Assembly (NCBI GenBank): GCA_905250075.1
Contig: CAJNOP010000337.1
Coordinates: 1 to 64,000 of the forward strand
Direction: 5' to 3'
Length of the DNA stretch: 64,000 nucleotides
DNA from: Rotaria sp. Silwood1
Lineage: Eukaryota > Rotifera > Eurotatoria > Philodinida > Philodinidae
In this document: piece by piece, positions 22,201-35,104 of the stretch
How positions within the stretch are numbered: the stretch's first letter is position 1
How the letters are laid out: every line of letters begins with the position of its first letter
Translations under genes and position numbers: made by a program
The notes under the pieces: model-generated
Told to the model about the DNA's origin: nothing
Seen by the model: only the letters and a program-made list of their open reading frames with translations
Databases searched by the model: none

Positions 22201-22256
22201 GAGGGTGGTGTGGATGTAGATGCAGATATTCGTCTTCTCTTCACAACCACACCTTT
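22201..22256. repeat. telomere-like hairpin H6
   Basis: GAGGGTGGTGTGGATGTAGATG, a loop with TTCGTCTTCTCTTC, then ACAACCACACC. It keeps the TCTTCTCTTC-type loop of the family and lies about 500 bases upstream of the acyltransferase start. Confidence 0.55.
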
Positions 22257-22769
22257 ACTTCTTCGGCAACGTCAAATGTCGAAAAGCAGGAGTTGAAAAT
22301 ACTAGAATTAGACTTATTTTTCATTGCAACTACAATTCTGCTTATTCTTTACATATTTCAAGATATTTACGTAGATTGATCAAAACCATTCGTGCAATTA
22401 CTTTCAAAGAAAATGATAAAAGAGTCTGATTGACTTTTTGACCAGTGGCAGTTGTATCAGTGTCACAATTTTCGCACCTTCGGCAACACTGTTAGTCAAA
22501 TATGTGAAATAGCATGTTATCATTTGAATAGAAACTGATATGAGCCATTAACGACATATATGAATCATTAGCACTTATCAGATGAAAAATATAAGCACGA
22601 GCCATACTTCTAATTTACAAAATTTAAGTGCACCAGATCGACATCACTTTTTTTTATCTATAGTGCAACAGAAACTGTGTTTTCGTGTTTATTTATTTGC
22701 GTTCGTATCTTCACAGATAAAACAACATATTCATGTCGCGTGCGACTCACAAATAAAACTAAGCTTAGA
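22257..22769 (+). other. upstream region of the acyltransferase gene
   Basis: Short frames only. No promoter motif is called. The next clear coding signal is the signal-peptide ATG at 22770. Confidence 0.4.
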
Positions 22770-25033
22770 ATGTATATCATTGGATTTTTGTTACTCTTAT
22801 TTTTACCGGACATCGCTTATCAGCAGGAATATCAAACAATTCCTCTTCGCTTTGATATAGCCATCAATCAACTTCTTCAACGTCATCATTACACATTTCA
22901 CGAAATTGACTATGACGCATATAGTTTCACACCTGCTGAAATGCTGGGACTTAACTTACATTCCTCTGAAAGCAACGAAACAACCAAGTGTGAACAAGAC
23001 TTTGTATTTTTGGTTAAAGCAGCTTTAAGACGTGATCTGTGGGCACTTAAAATCTTTGATTCATGGGGTAAACCATTACCATCTGGTTTACTCAAAGGAA
23101 ACATTTTGTGGACGGGCAATTATGATGAATGCCTAGATCCATTATATCAAGTAGTGAATAAAACATTTGTACAACAACCATTCGATAGTCAATACTGTAA
23201 GTTAATGTAACTCGTTTTATGAATATGAAATTAGGAGAGAATTTTATCTTGTTAGGTGCTCTTTCTCTAAGTGGAACGACATCTGAAGGTAAGATGTCTT
23301 CTGGACTTACTCTTGGCATCTGTGTACCTTGGTCGTGTGATCGCCAATCAATTACTATACTAGCTCGAAGTCTATTCAAAAAAGATAATATTACTGAAAA
23401 TAATCTTCTCTGTTCGAATGATGCTGCTAGCAAACAAAAGAGTCTATCTCGTGGTGTAGTGGTCACATGTGTTGTTCTCTCATTACTCGGTCTCCTCGTG
23501 CTAATTGGTACCATCGTTGATCTTCTTGCTTCTCGTCTTAAATCAGTCAATCATGTTGCTTCGCACATAAATGGATATGATCGCATATCGAGTATCAAAT
23601 CGACTGAGAGTCAATCGATTACACCACCACAATATTCACATTTTTCCAATCAAACTCTACTAAGTGCAACACCTCGAACAGTATTCTTTGCTCAATTTTC
23701 GGCTATACGTACATTACGTCGTATTTTTACAATGACAAAAAAAGACGATGAAAATTCACTTGATTTTATCCATGGTCTTCGTGTACTTTCGCTTTTCTGG
23801 GTGATTTTCGGCCATTCAATTCTATTTAGCTTATTCTATACAAGCAACCCTGTCGATGTACTTGCTTGGTCTGATAATATGGCATTTCAATTGATTACTA
23901 GTGGTATATTGAGTGTTGATACTTTCTTTGTTCTCAGTGGCTTTTTGACAACAATTATCTTTGTTCGAGAAGTCACTAAAGCAAAACTTTCGTTTCGTCT
24001 TTTCATTCTTTATTACGTTCACCGATATATTCGTCTTACGCCGACGTTTCTTCTTGTTATTCTTATCAGTATCAATTTGACACCATTCTTTGGTCGTGGG
24101 CCTATCTATCCAGCCGAAACAGGATTTGAATCCGACGGTTGTAGACATCGTGGTTGGTGGACAGATATTCTCTATGTTGGGAATTTAGTTTATCCCAATG
24201 ATATGTGTCTCGGTATTTCATGGTATCTTCATAATGATATGCAGTTTCATTGGATTGCACCACTTGCGCTGATTCCTTTCGTCATCGGTCGAAAGTCGAT
24301 TGGATATTTTGTTGCCATTCTATATGTTCTTGTCGGCATGGGATCGATTTTAGGCATTCTTCTTTATTATCGCACTATGTCATTGAATCTGCTTGTAGAT
24401 GCCACGAACTTGGTAAGTTATGGTTTATTGTATTTTTCTTGTTAATAACTAACGTCTTTTTTATAGAATGGTCCTAGCTTCTTCAACAAGATCTATATTA
24501 CACCATGGTGCCGTATTTCAGCGTATGCTATTGGTCTTCTCACTGGTTTTATTGTTATCAACGTCGGTCGTTCATATCATTCTAATACCTATACTAAAAT
24601 ATTTGGAACTCTTCTATCGATTGTAGTTGGTCTGACCTGTGTCTTTGTGATGTATCTCGATTATGTTCTCATAGCAGGCCTCAATCGACCAGAACTCATT
24701 GCATATCAAGTATTGTCTCGTCCATGTTGGGCATTAGTGATTGGATGGATTCTATTTTTGTGTAGTACAAATCAAGGTGGAATAGTCAATACGATTCTTT
24801 CATGGCCAGTTTGGGCTCCTCTAGCTCGTCTTAACTATTCGGCTTATCTCATCCATTTGACTGTTATGCTTACAACTATATACAATCAAACAATTCCCAT
24901 TTACAATCAACCATTCATGATTCTTAACACTTACGTTTCATATCTATTCTTTATCTATATTACAGCTATTGTTGTCGTGATTTTTTTTGAAAACCCATTC
25001 TTTGTTCTTGAAAAATACATATTCAAACGTTAG
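22770..25033 (+). CDS. nose-resistant-to-fluoxetine-like acyltransferase (NRF domain + acyltransferase 3)
   Basis: Three exons: 22770-23196, 23256-24412 and 24467-25033. Introns of 59 and 54 nt have GT-AG ends, and all phases fit, giving 716 residues. A signal peptide (MYIIGFLLLLFLP) starts the protein. The NRF domain follows, with CEQDFVFLVKAALRRDLWAL, NYDECLD and GICVPWSC. After a first membrane helix the acyltransferase-3 domain begins at FIHGLRVLSLFWVIFGHS, carrying the conserved Arg and the His that is thought catalytic, then DTFFVLSGFL and about ten membrane helices ending near VLEKYIFKR. By family it is a multi-pass membrane protein in lipid or xenobiotic handling, named from nematode nrf-6. 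The substrate is unknown. The gene looks intact. Confidence 0.88.
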
Positions 25034-25398
25034 ATTAACAATTGACAATAAACATTCTGATGGTCTTTCCTTTGGCTCTCTTGCTTTGTTGTTTCTTGTT
25101 CAAATAAAAAAGGATGTGGGTCTGAGGGAGTGCTAAATTCAAGAGGAGAAAAGCAGATTTTAGTGTCCAAAATCTTTCAAAATCCCTCTAAATCACTGTA
25201 AATCAGGTCGAAAGTGTTTAACTTGGTTCGAGACCTTTTAAGTGGTATATTTCCCTAAGTCAAAGGACGGACTTATGGATAAAATAAAATAAGTTAATGT
25301 GCGTGTATGTCTGCTTATTTTCAGTTACGTGTCCTCTTATTTCAGAAACATTAGACTAACAATGTAAGAGTGCTATGGGAATAATACAACGTCGAAAA
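25034..25398. other. 3' flank of the acyltransferase gene
   Basis: AT-rich sequence with an AATAAA at about 25048 and AAATAAA near 25104, plausible polyadenylation signals for the plus-strand gene. No further gene seen. Confidence 0.4.
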
Positions 25399-25499
25399 GA
25401 GTGTGGGTGTAGGTGTGAGTATGGGTTTGAGTGTTTTCTTCCTCACATCCACGTCCATACCCATACTCACACTCCACACCCACATTCACCCACACCCGC
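25399..25499. repeat. telomere-like hairpin H7
   Basis: GAGTGTGGGTGTAGGTGTGA, loop GTGTTTTCTTCCTCAC, then CCATACCCATACTCACACTC and a second C-rich run CCACACCCACATTCACCCAC. The loop is bounded by GAGTG and CTCAC. The G-rich arm pairs with the first C-rich run, and the extra C-rich run makes it asymmetric. Confidence 0.75.
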
Positions 25500-27498
25500 A
25501 ATAGAATTGTTTTTGATAGACCTGATAATATAGCAATGCTATTAACAGCTCTTAAGGCAAATGTAAACGGCAGATCATTTTCAATAATATGGACAAATGA
25601 ACTTAACGACGACAGTGCGCGACTAATTATTGTAGTGCAGCATATTCGAGCAGCAAATAGAGTAAATACTGATGATACTTCAAATAATTTCGTGAGAAAA
25701 AATTAAATAATAATTCTAAAGAATCAGCATCAGCATCACTACGAGCAGATAGTCGCCAAGCAGTCAGTCATTCCCGAAAATATGTCCAATAGCTTCGTCT
25801 GAACTGACACTACTTTCTTCTAATAAACGAGAACTTAAATCATTATTCTATGAAACAGCAAATTCCAAATGAATAGTAATAAGATGTTGAAGTGTATTTT
25901 TCTTGTGAAATACATTCATGCATAAGTATCTAATAGAAATATGTACCGAGCAATCCATCCATCCAAACAAGTAAAGAGAAAATGAAGAAAATCTGTTGCA
26001 CATAAAATAGCATGTATATTTACACTTGAACAAGAACTGTTTCTGGGTAGCCATTGCATATAACCATTCCCAACACAATTAGAGTAGTTCCAACAATACT
26101 AGTTAAGAATGAAGAAACAGTCTACTGCGTCTTGTCGGCTATTATGTTCAGCATAGCTATTTAAAATTCTCTTGTATAAAAATTTGCGGCAAAGAAAAAG
26201 TAATGTTACACTTAACATGGATACTTCAATAATGGCAACCAACATTTTTAACATGCAAAACGTTAAAATAAAATTTGCTTGATGAATTGTGGAAACGACA
26301 AAAACTGTATCATATTTTAAGAAAGCTCGAATAAAATTAGAAAAAATGATAGCATTTAAAATAGTACAGGGTGTAGTTAAAATACTTTTTACATCACAAT
26401 TTCGGGTAGTAATTGAGATCATATTAGTTTTTAAAGTATCATTAATACTATCATGAAAAAATAACAAAATTTCAACATGAAGAAACTGATTTTTATTTAT
26501 TGATTTATTTTTTTCTTCATGGGTATGAACATCTACACTCACACTCTTACCTGTACGAATTAAACTTGAGAAAGCAGCATCCAAAAAGTGGATATATCAT
26601 GTCTTTCACAGCTGGTGATAGTTCACACATAGCCTATTTCAAGAATGATGCATCGATCGGCATCGAAAGTTAAAGTAAATAATTTACTTTTCTTTTTGTC
26701 ACTGCATGTGCTGCTTGGAATGATGATTTAGAATTAATTATCACAGAGCATCGAGCTTCAATAGAGATTCACAAACATACAATAACACTTCTCTTTGGTA
26801 GACCACAACTTATTCTCCTTCGCTCAAGAAAAATATAGATAAGATCATGTTTAAATCATCGGACGATACTACTCACCCTGGTAGCGATGGATCGACATGA
26901 GCTCATGTTATTCTAACTCAGCTACGAATAGATTCAATTGGCTATAAAAAGCAGTTAATTCTATACGAAAACATTCTCCACATAGACATTTTGTTCCTTT
27001 TTTTATTTGTATTGCTGATTTCCTGAAGGATGATCGTTATTGATAATCAGAAATAAAATTCTTTCCGTTTCTTAATTCGTTTTTAGTGCATATGTATAAG
27101 AACTCAAGTGAAACATTTTAATACATAAAATTCAACTCGAGATTTATTTAAAATATTTTATTCTTCTTTGTACAATGACGTTATCAATATCGAATACATA
27201 TACAATTGGAGGACTTAGCATACTAAAGAAGAGCATTTTCTAAGATTTATAAAAAAAATAAAAATAAAAATATTTTGACACTGAATTTGCAAAGAAATGT
27301 ATAGGTTTTTATTGAACTTTTATATTTTTATTATATATTTTAATAAATCTAATAATAATAATAGTAATAATTAACAAATGTGTGAAATAAAATATCACTA
27401 CAATGAGAAACTTTAACACAATAAATTCTTGTTAGAAATCATTTTCGTCGTGTTTTTCTATGTTTCAGGCAAATGTGTTTAAAAAAAAACAAAATGAA
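25500..27498. other. gene-poor region
   Basis: About 2 kb. The plus-strand frame reading RPDNIAMLLTALKANVNGRS (to 25706) and the minus-strand frame 26099-26584 have no recognised domain and start without ATG. A C-rich half-copy of the hairpin family (ATCTACACTCACACTC) is at 26530-26548. No gene supported. Confidence 0.4.
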
Positions 27499-27552
27499 AG
27501 TGTGGGTGTGAATATGAGGGTTCTCTACAGGTCCATCTACATCTACTCCCTT
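27499..27552. repeat. telomere-like hairpin H9
   Basis: AGTGTGGGTGTGAATATGAG, loop GGTTCTCTACAGG, then TCCATCTACATCTACTCCC. A moderately diverged copy. Confidence 0.5.
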
Positions 27553-29756
27553 GCCAGGATCAAACACTGAAAGCTATTTGGGAACTTGATAGGTTGTGCA
27601 ATATCTACATTATTCGTTTATTGATAAAGCTGAACATCTTGTAAATAGGAAAAAAATTCAAAAAATTAGATCTCTTAGAAATAAAGTTCATTACTATCGA
27701 TTTCAACATAATATAAGATCATGAATCACATATGAGAATTTATCGATTTTTTTAGTACTTCTTTGACAGTTATGTTTCTAAAATGTGTAAATACTGGTCA
27801 GAAAATAGTAGAATGTTGTAGTTATATCTTGTGTAACTCTTTAGTATTCAAACAATTTAATAATTTATAGAATAATTTTGTGACATAGATTGAATAATCG
27901 AGAATTATGTTAGCACTATAACCATATTGTTCGAACCAATGAATAAAGTTAAGATTTCTTTTTTTAATTTAGATTAATTTTCTTGGTAAGTTAATCAAGC
28001 GTATTATTAGACAACGAGTTCTCGCTAGGCATCACGTAATGCTTGTTCCTTCGATTAACTCTATGATTGAATATAATTCTTACTAATTTTTATTCTTTTT
28101 CGTCAAAGTTAGTTTACAAAGACTTAAAAGAATTATCTAAATTCGATAATTATCCAGAACAAAGGTGTCTGAAAAAATTATTCTCAGCATGCTCATTCTT
28201 AATGTTTTTCTTTTAGAACTTTTGTAGCAAAAGTAAAATGAATTCCACTTATAGTATAATATGCTAGAGTGCAAAATTATGAGGATAATTTATTGATTTT
28301 AAAAGGTCTACCACTGTTGACCTTTTCAAATTATATTTAATGCCAGACGATTAGATCTTCGAACATAATATAATGAGAGTGAAGATATTGTTTTTGAATT
28401 TAAGAACACGAATGTTGTTTTATTCACCAACATAACGAAGAAGAAATATTGCATAGTTCTACAATTTTTTGCTTTCTGTTATAATCATAAAAGTCAAAGA
28501 AAAGTATTAGTTCATTACAGAATAAGTAGAACAAAATATAATAACAGTAACAGATAGATTGATAGAAAAAATTCAAAGACGAAATTTTAATGAAACAAAA
28601 GAAAAAAATCTCAAAAACGAAGTAATAAACAACAAAAACAAAAGTTTCAAGTGAAAAATGTTTGTTTAGACAGTCCAAAACATTTTATGCATATCATTTG
28701 ACGATTTAGTTCTATCCAGTAGGTTGTTTTGACTAAAATAAGAAGAGGAAATATGAAAAAAAAAGAATATACGTGAAGTTACTTGACGCTATGGGTAAAG
28801 TCACATTCTGTTCACTATATAAAACTCTTTCGTAATTTTAAACCTAACCACTCCTTTTTTCAAGAAAACCTTTCTCATTTTCAAATTAAAAATACTTTAA
28901 CAATCATTCTTCATCGTTTTAACAGACTACAATTGTTGAAAATAATCTATGAAATATTGAAGATTATTAAATCGATTATATAGTCAATAGACGAAAGACG
29001 AATTCAGTTCATTGAAAAACAAAAATCAATATAATGCTTCACCATATGTGGAGGATGTAAATATAATAATAGGAGTGTTTCGAATAGTATGCTTGAAGAA
29101 ACAATTGTAGTAACTAAGGGTTGTGAGAAAAAAAAGAATAGAAAAAAAACTATCTTAATAACAACGAAATATGACTTGGATCAAAATTAAGAATATGTAT
29201 TATTTCTATTAATATTTTCTGTACTTTACTATCATTTTGGTTCAAATCTCATTAAAAAAAATACATATTTGGTTATACTAGTTGATCCTAAAATTTCAGT
29301 CAAATATAATCGCAGAGAAGAATCTTTTATAACAACAAATAAAAAACTAAAATAAAACATCAAGAAAACAAATCTAATAAGGTATGTTAAAAAACAAAAA
29401 TTTGGCAAGAAAGTCGTCCATTTAACGAAAGAGGCAAAGATCGTCACTTGAATACGAAGAGTCAAAGCCGTTTATTTGTAAAATCTTTAACAAAAATTTT
29501 AGTTAAAGTGAACTTTTTGTTTTATAAAACTATGACATGATTGATCTGTTTATACAAAGTTTCAGTTTGTACTTTCTTTGTCTTGTACCATCTTTCTTTT
29601 CAAGAGAATTCTTACTGTAGCAAATTATTTAACACAAGTTAATCTACGTAATTTTGCGTAGAAAGAAAGTTTTAAACTAATCATCTTAACTCAATCACTT
29701 TTATACATGGTTCATATTTATAAATATTTTTTTTTATATTACAAATAATGAGCATT
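27553..29756. other. gene-poor AT-rich region
   Basis: About 2.2 kb of very AT-rich DNA. The minus-strand frames at 28424 and 29232 are Phe/Tyr/Ile-rich, as expected from T-rich strands, and have no domain. It forms the 3' flank of the F-box gene. Confidence 0.45.
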
Positions 29757-30875
29757 TCATATTAAACTCACTTTATTTTTAATATTAAATTGAACATTAA
29801 CGTCAGTACGATAATCATGAGCTGAAAAATCTTCATCATCTGAAATTGTAACATTTCGTTCGAACCAAAATGATGTTGCTTGACATATTTGTTGGAAATC
29901 ATCTATTGCTTGATCAAAATTATCATCAAAAATTGGTCCAGTACATATTAATTGAAAATTTATCAATTTCATACAGTATATGGATAATAAAGATTCCCAT
30001 TTCTTAGCATCAAGTAAATGATACCAACCCCACATGAATAATTTTTTTAAATTAGATGTTTGCTTTAATAAATATTCGACATGTTCAAATGTTATATCAT
30101 CTGATAATTTTACATGCAGTTGATTACATTTAGGTAGCAACGACATAGCAATTATAAATGATTGATATTGTTCGTTAGATATATTATCATCAAGTAACAA
30201 ATAATCCGTGCAAAATGATTTAACATTTTGTAGAGCAGGGAGTAGTTTAATTAAATCATTAAAAGTCAACTGGTCGATTGACACATGTTGAATATTTGTT
30301 GTTTTAGTTGTTGTAATTAGCGACGTAATTGTGGATGTACCTTGTTGCGTACCACAAGTACTAATGATGAAAGATTTCAATGATGGACAATAATCTTTAT
30401 TAAATATCGAATGAATGATATACTTCTTTTCTTCAACACAATTACCAACTTCTGAAAAGCCACAAAAGATTATTTCCAACGATTGTAGATATTTCAAAGA
30501 TGAAAGTTGATTCCAGAATGTAAACAAATTATCATTAAAAGAATACATAAAATTTAAAGATAATAAACGGAGATAAATCAATGAATCAAGAGAAAAATTC
30601 GAGAAAAAATGTTGTATTTCATTAGAATTCGTAAACTTTAATGATCGAACATTAACAGCCTTCATCGGTGATAAAATATTTTTCATAAAGTAACCATAAG
30701 TACCTCGCTTTGTAAAATTTAAATGTAACACTGTTCGATCAATAATTGCATCAATTCTTCTATTTAAATCGCGAAATGAATACCATAAATCAATTGAATT
30801 GAAATATTCAAAGATTTCTCGCCAAAGTTCTACGGATAACAACTCAATTGTATTATGAAATTTATCATCTGACAT
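29757..30875 (-). CDS. F-box protein
   Basis: Single exon, 372 residues, starting ATG at 30875 and ending TGA at 29757. Residues about 10-50 (ELLSVELWREIFEYFNSIDL then WYSFRDLNRRIDAIID) form an F-box, which binds Skp1 in SCF ubiquitin ligases. The rest is the leucine-rich region typical of the large bdelloid F-box family (LTSLKYL-like helices, KCNQLHVKLSDDITFEHVEY, LKQTSNLKKLFMWGWYHL), presumably the substrate side. There are no internal stops. The sequence TTTTAG just upstream of the ATG may end a 5'-leader intron. The substrate is unknown. Confidence 0.85.
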   Translation of the reverse strand: MSDDKFHNTIELLSVELWREIFEYFNSIDLWYSFRDLNRRIDAIIDRTVLHLNFTKRGTYGYFMKNILSPMKAVNVRSLKFTNSNEIQHFFSNFSLDSLIYLRLLSLNFMYSFNDNLFTFWNQLSSLKYLQSLEIIFCGFSEVGNCVEEKKYIIHSIFNKDYCPSLKSFIISTCGTQQGTSTITSLITTTKTTNIQHVSIDQLTFNDLIKLLPALQNVKSFCTDYLLLDDNISNEQYQSFIIAMSLLPKCNQLHVKLSDDITFEHVEYLLKQTSNLKKLFMWGWYHLLDAKKWESLLSIYCMKLINFQLICTGPIFDDNFDQAIDDFQQICQATSFWFERNVTISDDEDFSAHDYRTDVNVQFNIKNKVSLI

Positions 30876-31678
30876 AATCGATCTAAAACAAAGATTAAAA
30901 AAGAAGATATGAACAATAACATATATATATACATATACACATTTATCACACTTTTTTTTTTTGAGAAAATCTCTAGACTAGAACAAATACATAGTTCTAA
31001 TGTCAAAGTCATTTGAAACTTTAAAAAAAATTATCCGATTACTACAAATATATGTTATCAAAATACGGACAAGTATCTGTTTATTATTCTAGACATAACA
31101 TACTCAAGCACATAGTTATCTGACTATTAGAATATCACTGATCATGTGCGAAGAAAGGCGTGCACACGTGTATATATGTACAGGGAGAGAGGGAGTGAGA
31201 GAAGAGAAAGAAAGAAATAGATGGAACAATGATGGTATGTCGAACAGAAGTAGATGATTAATCAGTACATAGAACAACTAGTAAGAAGCGATAACAGACC
31301 CTTTTCTTACAATTAATATTGGTGATTTTCGATATATGTGAATTAATCGTGAAATGTTAATAGTAATTTAACGATTTGAGGTCACCATCCTATACCGATT
31401 ACTTTTCTAACTAACTGGTGCACGGGGATACAACTAAGTGAGGATTTGTAGATGAAGAGAAAATCCACACTGTTTTTTTTCTATCGCATTTTAAATAAAA
31501 ATCCGGAAGGTTGCTCGAATGCATTCTTAGAGTGATCTACCACTATCTATGGGAAGAATGATGAAATTGTAACGCTTTCATTTATCGAGAATTAGCATCG
31601 TGTTCGAATCTTCCCTCTCACAGCACTACATTCGTATAATTCTGTTCTATTCTACATGTGTCATACGATTCGTTCGTC
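30876..31678. other. upstream of the F-box gene, with GA-rich simple repeat
   Basis: Contains a TA-rich run near 30917-30945 and a purine run of GAGAGAGGGAGTGAGAGAAG type near 31180-31225. No gene seen. Confidence 0.5.
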
Positions 31679-31753
31679 TAGGGTCTATGCATGTTGGGTA
31701 TGGGTATGTGTAAGTGACTTCTTTTTACACTCCACACCTATATCCACACCCTA
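31679..31753. repeat. telomere-like hairpin H10 (model copy)
   Basis: Starts TAGGGTCTATGCATGTTGGG, contains the loop GTGACTTCTTTTTACAC, and ends CACACCTATATCCACACCCTA. The outer TAGGGT and ACCCTA ends are complementary, making this a compact 75-bp model for the family. No clear target duplication beside it. Confidence 0.75.
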
Positions 31754-32412
31754 ACTGTGACGATAAAAGAGCGAGATAAAATCTTATTTCAAATTGTACA
31801 TTCAAGTCGATTTTTTTGAATATATGAGCTATTTATTCATCTGAACTGAAAATCTCAAAGTTTGTAAGTATAATTTTCTATTACAAAGTAATACTGAAAT
31901 TATTTGTCCTTATATGATATAGACACAATAAGAGAGTTTTAGTTCAACAGAACTATAGAAAAAGATTACTTGATTCGAACAAGCTTATTTACTTTTGAAA
32001 AAACATGGGGGAAAATAAAAGACAAAATGAGTAATACTTTATTCTCTGTATATAAATTCTATACTATGTCAGTTACTACTCATTTTCACATACCTGCAAG
32101 AAGTAATAATATAAAAAAGTAGAAAATTATCAGTTATTGTCATATGGTTTTATTTATTGTAATATCGTAGATTTATATACGTAATAAAAGTATCAGATAC
32201 AATGACAAACACTTTAGTTATTGATCATAATCAATACTTATTCACATGAGCTCATTCTATCACTTAATGTTTTCTATCTTTCTACAGGCTATGCTACATT
32301 TCATTCTTCTTCTGATTATTTTCCTTCTCTACTGCCATAAACATAAAAGTTTTGTCATACATCTTACCATCCTCATAACTCACTTAATTTCCTCTTTTAT
32401 GGGTGTTCATGA
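31754..32412. other. intergenic, nothing recognised
   Basis: About 660 AT-rich bases without coding signal. Confidence 0.45.
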
Positions 32413-33000
32413 TAGGGTGTAGGTGTAAGATGTGGAAGTGGGTAGGGATGCAACGATGACGATCATTCATCGGTCCAACTACGCTAACCATACCTACGGT
32501 TATCGGCCAAAGCCGGTTTTCATGAAGGAAAAGTTTTTCTAAGAAAATAACGATGTTTTGTAAAGGTTGACGAAAGTAAATCGAGCCCGAGAAATCGCAA
32601 TCTGAAATCAGTTTTTCGAAATTTTTGAATATTGATTTTCCACAAAGAAATCTATTCTCGAAAGTCATGTTTTTTCTAGAAGACTTTTCTCCATGAAAAA
32701 ATCACTTTTTTCCTTAAAGAAAACCTTTTATGTGGAAAGATGGAACTCAATATTTTCAAAAACTGATTTCAGATTCTGATTTCCCGACTTTGATTTACTT
32801 CCGTCAGCCTTTACAACAAAATCTTTATTTTCTTAAAAAAACCTTTACTTTGTGAAAACCGGCTTGAACCAATAACCGTAGGCACAGCTATCATAGTTGG
32901 ATCGGCAACAGTAGGTTCGGTTATCGTAATTGGGCCGGTAATCGTACCTATGGTTATCGTCACCGTTGCATCCTTACACCCACACTCACTCACGCCCTAG
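32413..33000. mobile_element. 587-bp foldback element with telomere-like ends
   Basis: The left end TAGGGTGTAGGTGTAAGATG and the right end TTACACCCACACTCACTCAC followed by GCCCTA are members of the telomere-like family. Inside them, both arms share GATGCAACG, GGTTATCG sub-repeats, an AAGCCGGTTTTCA block, and then about 130 bp including TCTGAAATCAGTTTTT. Arms are about 240-270 bp; the centre is about 32650-32760. The open frames at 32384-32993 (-) are read across the arms and are not genes. It shows that the short hairpins and a longer foldback element share the same termini. Confidence 0.75.
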
Positions 33001-34231
33001 GCATCTTTACGATAAAAGATTTGAATATCTCCACCCTTCTTTAACCTATCAGGCTGATTTTTTTATCAGTGATAGAGAAGCATTCAAAGTTTCTTTGCAT
33101 TATAAAAACGTTAGTAAAATACCTGTTTGAACTATCACCTTTTACCTGAATAGAGAAATTTAGCCTTCAACGTAATGATGTGGACGATATTCTGAAAAGA
33201 TTTCCCATTCGATTTTGACTTCCAATGTAACTAATTAATAGAGAAAGTTTTTGGTAATCTCAACTTTAGTAGAAACTTAAAATATCGAAAGTAAAAATAT
33301 CGAAAACAAAAACTCGGATGATGGTGAGAATGTAAGATTGAGGGCGACTTTTATTGCCATAGACCGTCATTTTCAGCATCTCCACTTTTCGACATTCGTA
33401 TCGGTTTTTGTTTTCGATATTTTCACTTTCGATCAGAGTAGGGAGATACCGAATAAACACGTTATATGATCGATATAATATTTATCTTATTACATTATCT
33501 GGACTCCTCAATAGTTGGTCTTTATTTGTAGCAAAAAAAGAGTTCTGACTGTTCAATACAATAATTTTTTAATGTCGATTAACTGTTATATTAAAACCTT
33601 TTCCTGTATTTCTTTTTTTTTTTGAAATAATAAACATTGGTTGAAATTTAACTGCTTACTTTTCTAGTGTTCTCAACTAGAAAATATTCAGAGGTCTCCA
33701 ACTGAGTTTTCGACATTTTGACTTTCGGTCAAAGTAGGGAGAATCAAATTTTTCTCTTTCAATTTGTGTAACGTAGAGTTCACTAGCTTGTTCCATTCAG
33801 GAGCTATAAGCATTTTTTCCCAGAGCTCCTAAACCGACTAAATGACTCTCAAAACGCATTAAGAGAGAGGTAACTGGCCACGCTGAGTCGAGTAGTGATG
33901 TTAATTTTTCGTTTTGAACCGATCTGAAGTCACTTAATCAAGATTATTGAAATTCCAATATTCCACCGCTATGTTGTGCAGAGCTGTTATTTCGAAAATC
34001 TCGATTAAATGAAATTGATGATGGTCGAAGTAATATATTCTGCATAGCGTGTGCGTCATTTGTTACTTTGTATAGAAAGAATTTAAATCCTTTTTTCTGA
34101 TTCATAACTACTAGGGTTCTACAGTTTCATCAATATAGAATTCAAAAAATACTAGCTTCTATTCCTGTTTTATTATTTAAAAAATTAAAAACCATTACAA
34201 ATATTCTAAATTAAAATAAAGAAAATAAAAA
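33001..34231. other. intergenic with a small inverted repeat
   Basis: An inverted repeat pairs 33279-33316 (AATATCGAAAACAAAAACTC) with 33398-33434 (GTTTTTGTTTTCGATATT). A related copy of its right side (TTTTCGACATTTTGACTTTC then GGTCAAAGTAGGGAGA) recurs at 33703-33742. No gene is seen. Confidence 0.5.
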
Positions 34232-35095
34232 TCATATGAATATAACTTGAAATTTCATTGTTTGTCGCACATCACGCAGTTTCTCCTGAATTGCTGCTAT
34301 TTTCTCCATGAATTCTTCATGTTGTACCATCTTTTCCTTTACCTGTAATACTACTTTCTTCAATTGACGACATATATGCATCAATCGTTGCCATTCATAC
34401 AAATTTAGCAATTCTTCTACATTGGTTTCATTCATAACTAGTTGAATACGTCGAAGATTGCACATATTTTTGATCAGATCAACTATTGTTCTCCAAAAAC
34501 ATGATTTTTAATAGTGGCGGCATTTGTCCGTCTCAGGCATTTTATAGTGACCAATGTCAAGCAAAAAATGTTTAATTGTAATATTTTGTGTGTATTTGTA
34601 GGCTGTTTGATCGTCACAACTATGAGTGCAACCTGATCTTACACAATGTATTTCAAATTTGTTTATTGAACTTGGAAGGTGTGAGAAGATGCTACTGAAC
34701 ATATACAAATCTATGGCAACGTCATACCGGAGAGAAAATCGAATCAAATTAGGGAAAATATTTTCGTATTGGTTGATTTCCTTCATCTTCTGGAAGTTAT
34801 CAAGTGTAAGTGAAATGACATTAGTGAGATTGGCAAAAGTAGTCAATATCCTGGTTGTTGAGAATTGAACTGCATCGAGATGTAAGGAAACAATTTGTTC
34901 CGGTTTGATTTGTCGAAGAATCATTTGAAGAAAACAAGAAGAAGGATAAGATAACTGTACTTTTGTTTTACATTGAGATAATACAGGAAGAATATTATTG
35001 GAAAATGCATTGAGTGCGTCATTGAGTGTAAGATATTTGCCGATTTCAAGAATAATATCCCAACAAAGACCAGTCTGAGTTTGGAAGTCAAACCC
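34232..35095 (-). pseudogene. F-box family gene with one in-frame stop and lost 5' end
   Basis: On the minus strand one continuous frame runs from about 35090 to the stop at 34232. It encodes an F-box-like start (TGLCWDIILEIGKYLTLNDA), a middle (KPEQIVSLHLDAVQFSTTRI) and a tail ending KLRDVRQTMKFQVIFI, as in the bdelloid F-box family. It is broken only by a TAA at 34508-34510, after DKCRHY; the frame resumes at once with KSCFWRTIVDLIKN. Upstream of 35095 the sequence turns into a TCCGAT-type repeat and no ATG is found. Either a young pseudogene or a sequencing error at one base plus a displaced first exon. Confidence 0.65.
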
Positions 35096-35104
35096 AGGTC
35101 GAAA

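Noticed and set aside
26099..26584. 161-residue minus-strand frame
   Set aside because: It begins with TTG; the first ATG is far inside, and it overlaps a hairpin half-copy. No domain.
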